From GCA-002700125 sp964434385 (GTDB lineage: Bacteria > Chloroflexota > Dehalococcoidia > Lucifugimonadales > Lucifugimonadaceae), in contig CAYSUW010000007.1 in the NCBI GenBank assembly GCA_964434385.1, positions 8,547 through 72,546 of the forward strand: a stretch of DNA of 64,000 bases, in the 5' to 3' direction. Every line of letters starts with the position of its first letter. Positions within the stretch are counted from its first letter, which is position 1. Below are positions 43,369 to 51,709 of the stretch, one piece after another. Below the pieces are notes generated by a model. It was not told the DNA's origin, ran no database searches, and worked only from the letters and a program-made list of their open reading frames with translations. Made by a program: the position numbers and the translations under genes.

Positions 43369-43445
43369 GGGCCCTTAGCTCAGCCCGGCAGAGCAACTGA
43401 CTTTTAATCAGTAGGTCCAGGGTTCGAATCCCTGAGGGCCCACCA
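43369..43445 (+). tRNA. tRNA-Lys (TTT)
   Basis: A complete cloverleaf: acceptor GGGCCCT with AGGGCCC; D arm GCTCAGCCCGGCAGAGC; anticodon arm ACTGA-CTTTTAA-TCAGT with anticodon TTT at 43403-43405; T arm CAGGG-TTCGAAT-CCCTG. The 3' CCA is encoded. A 10-nt palindrome, tgcttaagca, lies at 43341-43350 just upstream. Confidence 0.96.
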
Positions 43446-43530
43446 TATTAACTAAAATTCAAACGTTTGTTGACGTTTTGTTAAAAAATTTTAGGTAAAA
43501 TTTAAATAATAGAAAATGGAGGTATTTAAT

Positions 43531-43764
43531 ATGTTGAGAGTATATTTTAGGAGAAGGAATTTATTTTTTCTTATTTTTATTTCATTAATATTTCTTCTTA
43601 TAAATTCTTTTATTCTTACAGAAGCTCTTCCTACTTTAATTCTTGCTATAGTTAATGGTTCAGCAGCTACATTATTTGCTCAATTGAGAATGAATTTATG
43701 GTCAAGAAATTTAGCAGAAAGACATAACAACTGTGAAATATCAGAAGATGATTATTTAGATTGA
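43531..43764 (+). CDS. small membrane protein of unknown function
   Basis: A 77-residue protein. GGAGG at 43518-43522 sets the ATG at 43531 as start. It has a short basic N terminus (RVYFRRRN), two hydrophobic segments (about residues 10-28 and 31-53, the second with a Gly/Ala-rich end) and an acidic tail. No family is recognised. It stands alone between tRNA-Lys and the repeat lipoprotein. Confidence 0.6.
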   Translation: MLRVYFRRRNLFFLIFISLIFLLINSFILTEALPTLILAIVNGSAATLFAQLRMNLWSRNLAERHNNCEISEDDYLD

Positions 43765-43825
43765 TAGAATAATTCTTCAAAATAATCACTTTTCCTTAAC
43801 TGGTTTCCTTATGTAAAATATACTT

Positions 43826-44810
43826 ATGAAAAGTTTTTATTCTTTAATATTAATCATATTTATTTATACGTCTTTAAGTTGCACCACAGATTCACAATCC
43901 GCAGGATTAGAAGAAAAAAATAATATTCAACCATCTGAAATAGAGAGAAGAGGGCCTCCGCCTGATGGAGGAGAGAGAAGAGGGCCTCCNNNNNNNNNNN
44001 NNNNNNNNNNNNNNNNNNNNNNNNNNNNNNNNNNNNNNNNNNNNNNNNNNNNNNNNNNNNNNNNNNNNNNNNNNNNNNNNNNNNNNNNNAGAGAGAAGAG
44101 GGCCTCCGCCTGATGGAGGAGAGAGAAGAGGGCCTCCACCTGATGGAGGAGAGAGAAGAGGGCCTCCACCTGATAGAAATATGAATAGGCCTATGGATAA
44201 ATACTCTTGTCAGATAAATGATCAAGGTTTCTGTGTGTTTACTGGAAAACCACATCAAAATGGATTAAAAACGAATTCTGATGAAATTGCAGATAGAAAT
44301 GGAAAATTTTTATTCTCAGTTGATAATGCCATTGCTGTAAATTCTTTGGGAGAAATATTGGAAGCAAGAGGTACTCCTGCATCAGATGGTGATTATATGA
44401 CTGAATCTTCACTGAATGGAATGACTAAAGATGAAAAATCTTTCCATAAAGTAATGGCCATAATGTTCCCAATTAGAAATGCACTAATGTATGATATTGA
44501 AAACATTGCTTTATCAGATTGGAAAGATTTAGTTTTAGAGCTTAAAAAAAGAAAAATCAAGGATTCTACTTATACCGGAGGTCCTACTCCGAGAGATAAT
44601 TATTATGGAAGAGAAGGAATTTTTGAATTAGCTAAAAATCCTGTTGGTAGAGATATCCATCATGATGTGATGAAATTTCTTGAGGAATCTGGAATTCAAC
44701 TCCTTTGTCATGTTACATCTGATGAATTTAATAATATGCTAAGAGATTCTCATCCTGAGGGTCATGATCCATGTAAAGATGCAGAAATTATAGAAAAGAT
44801 TCCATTTTAA
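43826..44810 (+). CDS. lipoprotein with ERRGPPPDGG decapeptide repeats and unknown C-terminal domain (interrupted by a sequence gap)
   Basis: The signal peptide ends in SLSC (Cys19). After a short Ser/Glu-rich stretch comes a tandem decapeptide, E-R-R-G-P-P-P-D-G-G, from a 30-nt unit. A run of 100 N interrupts it, and the frame differs on the two sides of exactly 100 nt. Repeat phase needs 12+30n missing bases, so the gap size is a placeholder. The C-terminal 200 or so residues begin about DKYSCQINDQGFCVF and contain REGIFELAKN and a His/Cys-rich end (HVTSDEFNN ... HPEGHDPCKD). I do not recognise this domain. The repeat would make an extended, charged spacer on the cell surface. Confidence 0.7.
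43942..44173 (+). repeat. 30-nt tandem repeat (ERRGPPPDGG) containing an assembly gap
   Basis: Units of gagagaagag-ggcctccgcc-tgatggagga lie on both sides of 100 N, with a cct-ccg/cca synonymous difference. Each unit is ten codons, so array length can vary without frameshift. At least four complete or partial units are visible. Confidence 0.9.
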
Positions 44811-45025
44811 GAATCATCTAAGTTTTCAGATTGTTCTTCTAACAATTTCTTAGATTTCTTCTTTTCTGCTTTAATTCCAGAAACTACCATAAAAATTCCA
44901 AGAAAAGTTGCAAATAATACAATTGACAGGAGTAATAGGGATTTTTGATGAATTATATTACTGAACATTAGTGTCCAGGCAATAATAACCATCAGTAAAA
45001 ACAAGAATAATTTTTTAATTATCAA
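44807..45025 (-). CDS. small two-helix membrane protein
   Basis: A 72-residue protein with two hydrophobic helices (about 3-22 and 30-50) and a basic then acidic tail (KAEKKKSKKLLEEQSENLDD). No family is recognised; it resembles many small inner-membrane anchors. It ends 4 nt inside the convergent repeat-lipoprotein gene and is downstream of the next lipoprotein on the same strand. Confidence 0.5.
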   Translation of the reverse strand: MIIKKLFLFLLMVIIAWTLMFSNIIHQKSLLLLSIVLFATFLGIFMVVSGIKAEKKKSKKLLEEQSENLDDS

Positions 45026-45052
45026 ATTTATAATTTCTTTTTAAAGAATATA

Positions 45053-45646
45053 TTAATTCCCGCTATCTTTAAGGCCTTTTGCTTGCCCTTCTCCAGATTG
45101 AAAAGGTTCAGGCTGTGCTATCAAAAGTGCATCTGCAAAACTCTGACAAGTTTCAACACTTAGTTCACATAAAACTACTAAGTTGCCAATTACTCCATAT
45201 GCAGCATATTTAGTGCCTCCACGTACACCTGTACCAGCATCTGCTAGCGTAGTAACAGATTGTGCTCCTCCTGTTTCTGCTAGATCTTCTGTAGCCTCAG
45301 CAGCAATAGGAGCTCCTATATTGAGAGCATCTTCATGTGATTTGTAAAATCTGACTTCAATATCTTTTCTTTGCCTAAATCCATAATGAATTTCTGTAGC
45401 TCCTGGGGTATATAGATTTCCTTCTTCGTCTACTGCTTCAGGGTCAAATGTTTTAGAGGATTTCCAACCAGTAGGAAGTAAATGTTCTAAGCTAAACATA
45501 TGGTTAGGAAGTGCTACTATGAAGTTAGAATCACTTCCAGCATTAGAAGCGGAATCTGAATTTGTGTCTGCTGAATCATCACCAGAACATCCAACTATAA
45601 TAAATAGTGAAGATAAAAGGATTATTGTGGAAGCTATATTTTTCAT
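45053..45646 (-). CDS. lipoprotein of unknown function
   Basis: A 197-residue lipoprotein: signal peptide ending IIVGC (Cys20), then a short Asp/Ser-rich linker. The mature part starts around FIVALPNHMFSLEHLLPTGWKSS, a helix-strand mixture that ends with two cysteines (VVLCELSVETCQSF) likely to form a disulphide. No known family is apparent. It resembles substrate-binding or periplasmic sensor-like domains only in general layout. Confidence 0.6.
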   Translation of the reverse strand: MKNIASTIILLSSLFIIVGCSGDDSADTNSDSASNAGSDSNFIVALPNHMFSLEHLLPTGWKSSKTFDPEAVDEEGNLYTPGATEIHYGFRQRKDIEVRFYKSHEDALNIGAPIAAEATEDLAETGGAQSVTTLADAGTGVRGGTKYAAYGVIGNLVVLCELSVETCQSFADALLIAQPEPFQSGEGQAKGLKDSGN

Positions 45647-45779
45647 TATTACCTACCTGTTAATTTTCCAATAAGATATCAATAATTATATTAAAAAACA
45701 AATTATATTGTCTTCCTTTTTTATAAATCATATATCTGTTATTTTATAAAGTAATTGATATCTAATTCTAGGAGCATAG

Positions 45780-46667
45780 ATGAAAAAGCCAAATTTAGTT
45801 CTAGGAGATTTAATTTTTCCCGAGGGTTCTATATGGAAAAATGGATTATTATATTTTTCAGATATTTTTTCCCATGAGGTTGTTAGCTTATCTCTAGAAG
45901 GTGATAGGAACACTGTTTTTTCTCTTGAAGATGATTATCCTGTTGGCGTAGGATTGTTGCCCGATGGTAAAATGTTGATAAATTCAATGTTAGGGAAGAA
46001 ATTACTTATAGGAGACCCTGAAACAGCAACAATATCAACATATTGTGATTTTTCAAATATATTGTCTGATTATTCTCCAGAATATATTGTCAATGACATG
46101 ATAGTTAATAAGAATGGACAGGCATACATAGGTATTTGTGCTGTAGATTTTGATGAAAATCAACCTGTTGGACCCCAGAATATACCAAGTTTTAGCAATA
46201 TTTTATTAGTAGATACAGACGGAAGTGTCAGAATTGCTTCTGATAGAATGACTTTCCCTAATGGAATGGCTATTTCTCCGGATGGAAACACCTTAGTTGT
46301 AGCAGAAACATTTGCAAACAGATTGACTTCATTTGATATAAATTCTGATGGATCTCTTAAAAACAAGAGAGTCTTTGCTGATATTGGAGCACCTACAGAT
46401 GGGATTTCAATGGATCAAGAAGGTTGTGTTTGGGTTGCATTACCATCATACCAATTTGGAGGACATGGAGGCTGGGTAAGAGTAAAAGATGGTGGAGAGA
46501 TTTTAGATGAAGTGATTACTAATACTCATGGAGCCTTTGACTGTCAGTTAGGTGGCCCAGAAAAAAAACATTTATTTCTTTTAGAAGCCTCAATATTAGG
46601 TCAACCACGAGATAAAGGTGATGGAAGAGTTAGAGTTGTTGAAGTTGAAGTTCCTGGAATAGATTAA
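45780..46667 (+). CDS. SMP-30/gluconolactonase-like beta-propeller protein
   Basis: A 295-residue six-bladed propeller of the SMP-30/LRE family. The N terminus has LIFPEGSIWKNGLLYFSDI, with the metal-binding Glu; NDMIVNKNGQAYIGIC and FPNGMAISPDGNTLVVAETFANRLTSF supply the Asn ligand and blade pattern; ISMDQEGCVWVALP the Asp region. Family enzymes open sugar lactones with a divalent metal. An AGGAG site precedes the ATG. It is the first gene of the sugar-acid-type block and ends one base before the convergent FMO-like gene. Confidence 0.85.
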   Translation: MKKPNLVLGDLIFPEGSIWKNGLLYFSDIFSHEVVSLSLEGDRNTVFSLEDDYPVGVGLLPDGKMLINSMLGKKLLIGDPETATISTYCDFSNILSDYSPEYIVNDMIVNKNGQAYIGICAVDFDENQPVGPQNIPSFSNILLVDTDGSVRIASDRMTFPNGMAISPDGNTLVVAETFANRLTSFDINSDGSLKNKRVFADIGAPTDGISMDQEGCVWVALPSYQFGGHGGWVRVKDGGEILDEVITNTHGAFDCQLGGPEKKHLFLLEASILGQPRDKGDGRVRVVEVEVPGID

Positions 46668-47957
46668 TTAAAAATTAAATTTTTCTTCAATATTATTAAC
46701 CACATATTCAGCATCTTCACCCACGCCTATAAATTGAGCAGATTTAGAAGAGTGCATCCACTGTAATCCCATAAAGTAGAGCCCTTTGAAATTAGTTATT
46801 CCTCTTTCTTGAATAGGGTGTCCATTTTCTTCAGTTACGTCTAATTTCACCCAATCAAAATTAAATCTAAATCCAGTTGCCCATATAATTGTAGAAATTT
46901 TTGATGAATCAAAGGAAATGAATTTCGGAGAAATTAGATTGTCTTTATTTATTCTTGAGTCTGGCTTAATTATTTGATTAGGAGCTTTTAAATTATGATT
47001 ATTAATGTGTTCATCTACTTTTTGGGCCCATTTTAATGCAGAATCATCAGAAAATTTCAGGTTTTCAAACAAGTTGTTATTAAAGAAAATTCTTTCTGAT
47101 GAATAATCTGAAACTGAGCCACAGAGTTTTAAACCTTTTTCATGTAAATCCATTAAATTTATTTCATGACCTCCTCTAGCACCAGATGTATGGGAACTAC
47201 ATTTCCATCTTTCATTAAACGGAACTTCTTCAACTGTTTTGTCAAACAAACCCATTTCATTATTCCACCATGAAGAATCATGACCTCTGTAACTACGTAA
47301 TCTTCTACCGCACTTACTTACTGAAAGCCACACTTCTTTTTCTGATTCGAGTAAATCTTCAGAAATTTGAGCACCTGATTGTCCAGAGCCAACAACTAAA
47401 GTTGCTCCTTCAGGTAAAATTTTTGAATTTTTATATTGAGATGAATGAATTTGAAGTGTTTTATTTTGAGTTTTTGATGAGAATTTGGGAATATGAGGAT
47501 CTCCAAATGCACCAGAAGCTATAATTACTACATTAGAGTGAATTTTCCTTTTATTAGTTTTTATTTCATATATATCATTTTTTTTTCTTGATAACGAAAT
47601 CACATTCTCATGGGTGAATATTTTAGAACCTATGTGGGATGCAAAGTTTTTAAGAAGATTGATTATCTCAGATTTGTTTAAAAATCCATCAGGATTTTTT
47701 GAAGGAAATAATTTAGTGCCAAACCCAAATTCAGGAATTTTAATAGCCCAGTTAGGGTTAACTAAAAAAAAATTATCCCATCTTTCATCTTCCCAAGTGT
47801 TAGCTATTTCTCCTTTTTCAATAATAATATGAGGAATATATTTTTTGGTTAAATGAAGGCTAGAGCATAATCCAGCTACTCCTGCTCCAATGATGACAAC
47901 TGGGTAAAATTCAGGGTTAATTTTTGAAAAATTAAATTGCTGCAATGCCTCCTCCAT
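46668..47957 (-). CDS. flavin-containing monooxygenase-like oxidoreductase
   Basis: A 429-residue FAD/NAD(P)-dependent enzyme. VVIIGAGVAGLCSSLHL (about residue 20) is the FAD Rossmann motif and LVVGSGQSGAQISEDLL (about 185) the NADPH motif. Between them, FSSKTQNKTLQIHSSQY is a diverged FMO/BVMO fingerprint (FxGxxxHxxxY), and ATGFRFNFDW is the late ATG motif. Substrates are unknown. The region before the FAD motif overlaps the SDR gene by 26 nt, and the ATG at 47957 is followed by GGAGG, so a start a few codons downstream is possible. The enzyme type is one noted in SAR202-like bacteria. Confidence 0.78.
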   Translation of the reverse strand: MEEALQQFNFSKINPEFYPVVIIGAGVAGLCSSLHLTKKYIPHIIIEKGEIANTWEDERWDNFFLVNPNWAIKIPEFGFGTKLFPSKNPDGFLNKSEIINLLKNFASHIGSKIFTHENVISLSRKKNDIYEIKTNKRKIHSNVVIIASGAFGDPHIPKFSSKTQNKTLQIHSSQYKNSKILPEGATLVVGSGQSGAQISEDLLESEKEVWLSVSKCGRRLRSYRGHDSSWWNNEMGLFDKTVEEVPFNERWKCSSHTSGARGGHEINLMDLHEKGLKLCGSVSDYSSERIFFNNNLFENLKFSDDSALKWAQKVDEHINNHNLKAPNQIIKPDSRINKDNLISPKFISFDSSKISTIIWATGFRFNFDWVKLDVTEENGHPIQERGITNFKGLYFMGLQWMHSSKSAQFIGVGEDAEYVVNNIEEKFNF

Positions 47958-48720
47958 CTACTACTATCGAAGTTCCTGTAACCCATTCTGATTCCTCTGA
48001 TGCAAGGAATAGTGCAGCATTAGCAATATCCTTAGGTTTTCCTAATCGTTTTATTGATAAAGTTTCTTTAAAGGATTCTATTTCTTTAGGTTTCAAATAA
48101 TCTTGTATGGGAGTTTCAATATACCCTGGGCAGATAGCATTTACAGTAATTCCATATTGTCCAAGTGATAGTGACATATCTTTAGTCAGATTGATAATGC
48201 CTGCTTTTGATGAAGCATAAGCAGGTCCATTTCCACCTCCAAAAGCATGTACTGATGCAATGTGAATTATCCTTCCTCTATCTGATTTTTTTAATAGTTC
48301 AATACAATTTTTAGATAGAAAAAATACACCTCTAATATTAACTCCTGTAACTTTATCCCAATCTTGGACAGATAAGTCTTCTATGGAACCAGGAATATGT
48401 ATTCCTGCATTATTAACTAATATGTCCAGCTTACCAAAATCTGTTTTAATTTTTTCTACTAAAGTTGTAATTTCATTATCATTTGATACATCAGTTTTAA
48501 TGAAAATTCCTTCTCCTCCAATATTTTGTATTTCTTCCAATGTAGTTGTTGATAAATCGGTATCATGATATTTTCCAATTTTTGGTTTTTCCTGAATATC
48601 TGTTACAACAACAAATGCACCCTCTTTAGCAAATTCTATTGCTATTCCTCTTCCTATACCTGAACTTCCCCCTGTAACTAAACATACTGAATTATCAAAT
48701 TTTTTCATCTTCTTCTCCAA
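47932..48720 (-). CDS. short-chain dehydrogenase/reductase
   Basis: A 262-residue NAD(P)-dependent oxidoreductase of classical SDR type. LVTGGSSGIGRGIAI is the cofactor motif, DILVNNAGIH the structural motif, HIASVHAFGG the catalytic Ser, and YASSKAGI the Tyr-x-x-x-Lys. CPGYIETP follows, and it ends VVDGGGIAAI. It oxidises or reduces an alcohol/ketone; sugar or sugar-acid dehydrogenase activity would fit the block. The start may be at MKKFDNSV, three codons in. Confidence 0.9.
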   Translation of the reverse strand: MEKKMKKFDNSVCLVTGGSSGIGRGIAIEFAKEGAFVVVTDIQEKPKIGKYHDTDLSTTTLEEIQNIGGEGIFIKTDVSNDNEITTLVEKIKTDFGKLDILVNNAGIHIPGSIEDLSVQDWDKVTGVNIRGVFFLSKNCIELLKKSDRGRIIHIASVHAFGGGNGPAYASSKAGIINLTKDMSLSLGQYGITVNAICPGYIETPIQDYLKPKEIESFKETLSIKRLGKPKDIANAALFLASEESEWVTGTSIVVDGGGIAAI

Positions 48721-48801
48721 ATTTTTCTTTAATCATATGATTTATAAGTTATAATACGATATATGTTAAATTTTATAATTATTTTCTGATTGGAGATAAA
48801 A

Positions 48802-51708
48802 TTGTTTAAAGTTTTCAAAACTAAAATTAGTTTTAATGTTTCATTAATCTTTTCCCTGATAATTTTTTCCTCAGCTTTGATGTTTGATTCTAAACAAGTA
48901 TTTGCAGATGAAAATTCAGGTAGGTTAGCAGTAGTTCTTCAGTCGAATAGCTTAGATATAGTTATTCGTGACAATAATACAGGAGATTCTTTCCCGATTG
49001 AATTTCCTGGATCAAATAGTTCTGATGAAATCCACCCTGCATTATCTAGAGATGGAAGTATGCTTGCATTCTCCACGAACAATAATGATTTGTTCCCCAA
49101 TGATGGCACTTTCAACATTGTAGTTTTTATGTTGGAAGGTCCTTCTGCTGGTGATATCTATCCTATTACAACTATGCATTGGAACGGAATAGAAAAAGAT
49201 GAATTCCATCCTACATGGGATCCTTCTGGAGGTAAAATTGCCTATACTGCTCATAATATTATTGGATCATGGAATGATCATCAATGGAGTGGTGAAACAG
49301 ATATATATTACCGTGACTTCTATGAAACAATATCATGGTATGATGGGCCTGAAGAGACAAATTTTGATGAACGATGGGATGGTGATTCTCCTGGAGAAGT
49401 TAGTCTTACAGTAATAGAAGATGGGATATCAAATTGGGAACCTTCTTGGAGTCATGAATCAGCAGATTCAATAGCTTACACTAGTGATAGAGATGGAAGC
49501 TCTCAGATTTATCTTTTGTTGGGTATAGGAATAGAAGGTGATGATCCTGGCTTGGGAGGTATTTCAGAGACAAGGGTAAGTAATCATTTTGGTGCAGATT
49601 CGGACGACAATGAAAATCCTGAATTAGCAGTTTTTAACAGAGATTATGGAGAATTTGAGCTAAATTGTGCAGAGGGAAGTCCATTAATATTTTATTCTAC
49701 TGATGGATCTCCTGATCCTGATATGAATGATGAGGGTGGTCATAAATTAGTAGCTGCTTGTTTTAGTGCAGATGATGATAATAACTTTCTTTTTAATACT
49801 TGGCTGAGTGGTAATGACAATGGAGATATAAATGGATGGTACCCCAAATTATTGCCTGGCTCAAATTCTCTAGCCTTTGTCAGTGATGATGAAGCTTCTG
49901 TTTTCATAAAAACTGGTCCTTCAGGAAACAATATTAAAGTTTGGCCTGAAACAGTAATGGATGATGGTTTTTCATGGTCTAATTCATCCGGAGAAATAAA
50001 TTTCCAACCAGAAGAAGAAGAAGATCCAGATGTATCTGTTAATGTTTTTGGTGGTTCTGTAGAACTTGATACAGGAGAACTATTCGGTTCTGGAGAAGAT
50101 CGAAATCAACAGGAATTTGATCGTATAGACAGGGAAATAGAATTGGAAATACGAAGGTTAGAAGCCTACAAATTAGATGCAGAGAGTTTTGTAGAGATGG
50201 AGGAAAGAAGAATAGAATTTGAAAGAGAACAATTTTATGGACAGATAGAGATGCAGAAAATGGATGTAGAATTTGTCTACCAACAGAGGACAGAAGGTTG
50301 GGGAGATGCAGCAACTGAAGATTTTGAAAGAGCTGAAGAAATGGATCGTGAACAGTTGGAACGAAACATGGGTATGCAAATGAAAGAGGTTGAAAATCAA
50401 TTGTTGAGATTTGATGAAGATTTTGAGAGAGAAAAGAAAAATCTTGAAGAACAGCATGCTTATGGGTTAGCTCAATGGCAAATTCAATATGATTCCGGTA
50501 CTGAAAGAATAAAATTTGATCGTGATGTCTGGTTAGCAGAATTTAATATTAATAAAGAAAGGGATCTAGAAGATCTGAATAGATGGTATGACCAAGAAAT
50601 TGATCGTGAAGTACTAGAAATTCAGAATGAGATCAATTTTAGAATCGCTAACGGAGAAGACATAGAGGATCTTATTCAGCATAGGGAATTCAGAAAACAG
50701 GATTATGAATACGAAAGACAAGAAAATATAAATAATCATGCAGCAGATAAAGAAAGAGAAATAAGAGAGACAAGAAATAATTGGGATTATGAAGATGCAA
50801 ATCGATTAGAAAATTTAAACAGAGATATTGCAGATGATAAATTTGGAAAAGAAAGAGAGATGGAAGAATTTCTTTATAACTGGAATTCTCAAAGGGAAAA
50901 TAGAGTGAGAGATGTTGAAAACAGGAAACGAGAATATGAAAGTTCACTACAACAGTTAGAAGATAGATGGGAGAGTAACAAGAGAGGTTTTGAAAGTAAT
51001 AAGCAAATGGAATTGGAAAGTGCTAAATATGATTACGATAATAAAATGCAGCAAATTCAAATGGAAATAGAAAGAGCTGAAATGGAATGGGAAGCACAGT
51101 TGGAAAGAGCAAGATCAGGTGTTCAGAGATCTGTAGAAGATTTTGATTTTCAAATAGATCAAATGATTCAGGAAGGTGAAATGAGGAAGCAAATGGTCGC
51201 CATGGATCAACAACAACTTGTAGATGAATATTCAGCAAAACAGGATAATCTAGTTAGTGAAAGAGACCAAATTGAAAATGATTATGCAGGAAGAATAGAT
51301 GATGCAAACCGTGAATATGAAAGTAGGCTTCAAGAGATAGAAAATAGAAGGCAATATTGTATGGATGAAGGCTGTGATCAAGATGAGATAAAATCTATAA
51401 TTGAGTTAGAGACTCAAATTGAACTCGATCATCAAGAGGCCCTTGGAATTGCAGAAAGTGACTATAATCGTAATTACTCTAATTGGGAATTTGAAATGAG
51501 AAATGTTTCAAATGTGATAGAAATGGGACAGAGAGAAGATCTATATGAAGATGGAGATAGAGGGTTCTTTTCGAATCCACTAGTTGGAAGTATTAAAACT
51601 GGTGAATCTGATTGGGAAGAGAGGATGCGTGATCCTGGTTTCCTGGCTATTGCAGGTTTAGTTGTAACAGTAGGTGCTACTCTACTACAGATGTTCAGAG
51701 GAAATTAG
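48802..51708 (+). CDS. beta-propeller/long-helix surface protein with C-terminal membrane anchor, unknown function
   Basis: A 968-residue protein. The TTG at 48802 was chosen because GGAG lies 7 nt upstream; the frame opens 12 nt earlier at another TTG. A signal peptide ends near VFA-DEN (about residue 35). Residues 40-410 hold TolB/WD40-like propeller repeats with P-(A/T)-(L/W)-S-x-D-G-x-x-(L/I)-A-(F/Y)-(S/T), e.g. HPALSRDGSMLAFS and EPSWSHESADSIAYTSDRDG. Residues about 434-925 are an almost continuous charged helix (Glu/Arg/Gln/Asp-rich) carrying evenly scattered Trp and Tyr. Then FLAIAGLVVTVGATLLQMF forms one membrane helix near the end. No family is recognised for the combination. Its stop is 1 nt before the next enolase-superfamily gene, and both may share an mRNA. 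Confidence 0.8.
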   Translation: MFKVFKTKISFNVSLIFSLIIFSSALMFDSKQVFADENSGRLAVVLQSNSLDIVIRDNNTGDSFPIEFPGSNSSDEIHPALSRDGSMLAFSTNNNDLFPNDGTFNIVVFMLEGPSAGDIYPITTMHWNGIEKDEFHPTWDPSGGKIAYTAHNIIGSWNDHQWSGETDIYYRDFYETISWYDGPEETNFDERWDGDSPGEVSLTVIEDGISNWEPSWSHESADSIAYTSDRDGSSQIYLLLGIGIEGDDPGLGGISETRVSNHFGADSDDNENPELAVFNRDYGEFELNCAEGSPLIFYSTDGSPDPDMNDEGGHKLVAACFSADDDNNFLFNTWLSGNDNGDINGWYPKLLPGSNSLAFVSDDEASVFIKTGPSGNNIKVWPETVMDDGFSWSNSSGEINFQPEEEEDPDVSVNVFGGSVELDTGELFGSGEDRNQQEFDRIDREIELEIRRLEAYKLDAESFVEMEERRIEFEREQFYGQIEMQKMDVEFVYQQRTEGWGDAATEDFERAEEMDREQLERNMGMQMKEVENQLLRFDEDFEREKKNLEEQHAYGLAQWQIQYDSGTERIKFDRDVWLAEFNINKERDLEDLNRWYDQEIDREVLEIQNEINFRIANGEDIEDLIQHREFRKQDYEYERQENINNHAADKEREIRETRNNWDYEDANRLENLNRDIADDKFGKEREMEEFLYNWNSQRENRVRDVENRKREYESSLQQLEDRWESNKRGFESNKQMELESAKYDYDNKMQQIQMEIERAEMEWEAQLERARSGVQRSVEDFDFQIDQMIQEGEMRKQMVAMDQQQLVDEYSAKQDNLVSERDQIENDYAGRIDDANREYESRLQEIENRRQYCMDEGCDQDEIKSIIELETQIELDHQEALGIAESDYNRNYSNWEFEMRNVSNVIEMGQREDLYEDGDRGFFSNPLVGSIKTGESDWEERMRDPGFLAIAGLVVTVGATLLQMFRGN

Positions 51709-51709
51709 T

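Noticed and set aside
43860..44258. Minus-strand frames across the second gap
   Set aside because: They are antisense readings of the 30-nt repeat; the plus-strand frame has the signal peptide and lipobox.
50039..51238. Minus-strand frames opposite the long helix of the 968-aa protein
   Set aside because: Phe/Leu/Ser/His-rich antisense shadows of a Glu/Lys/Arg-rich coding stretch.
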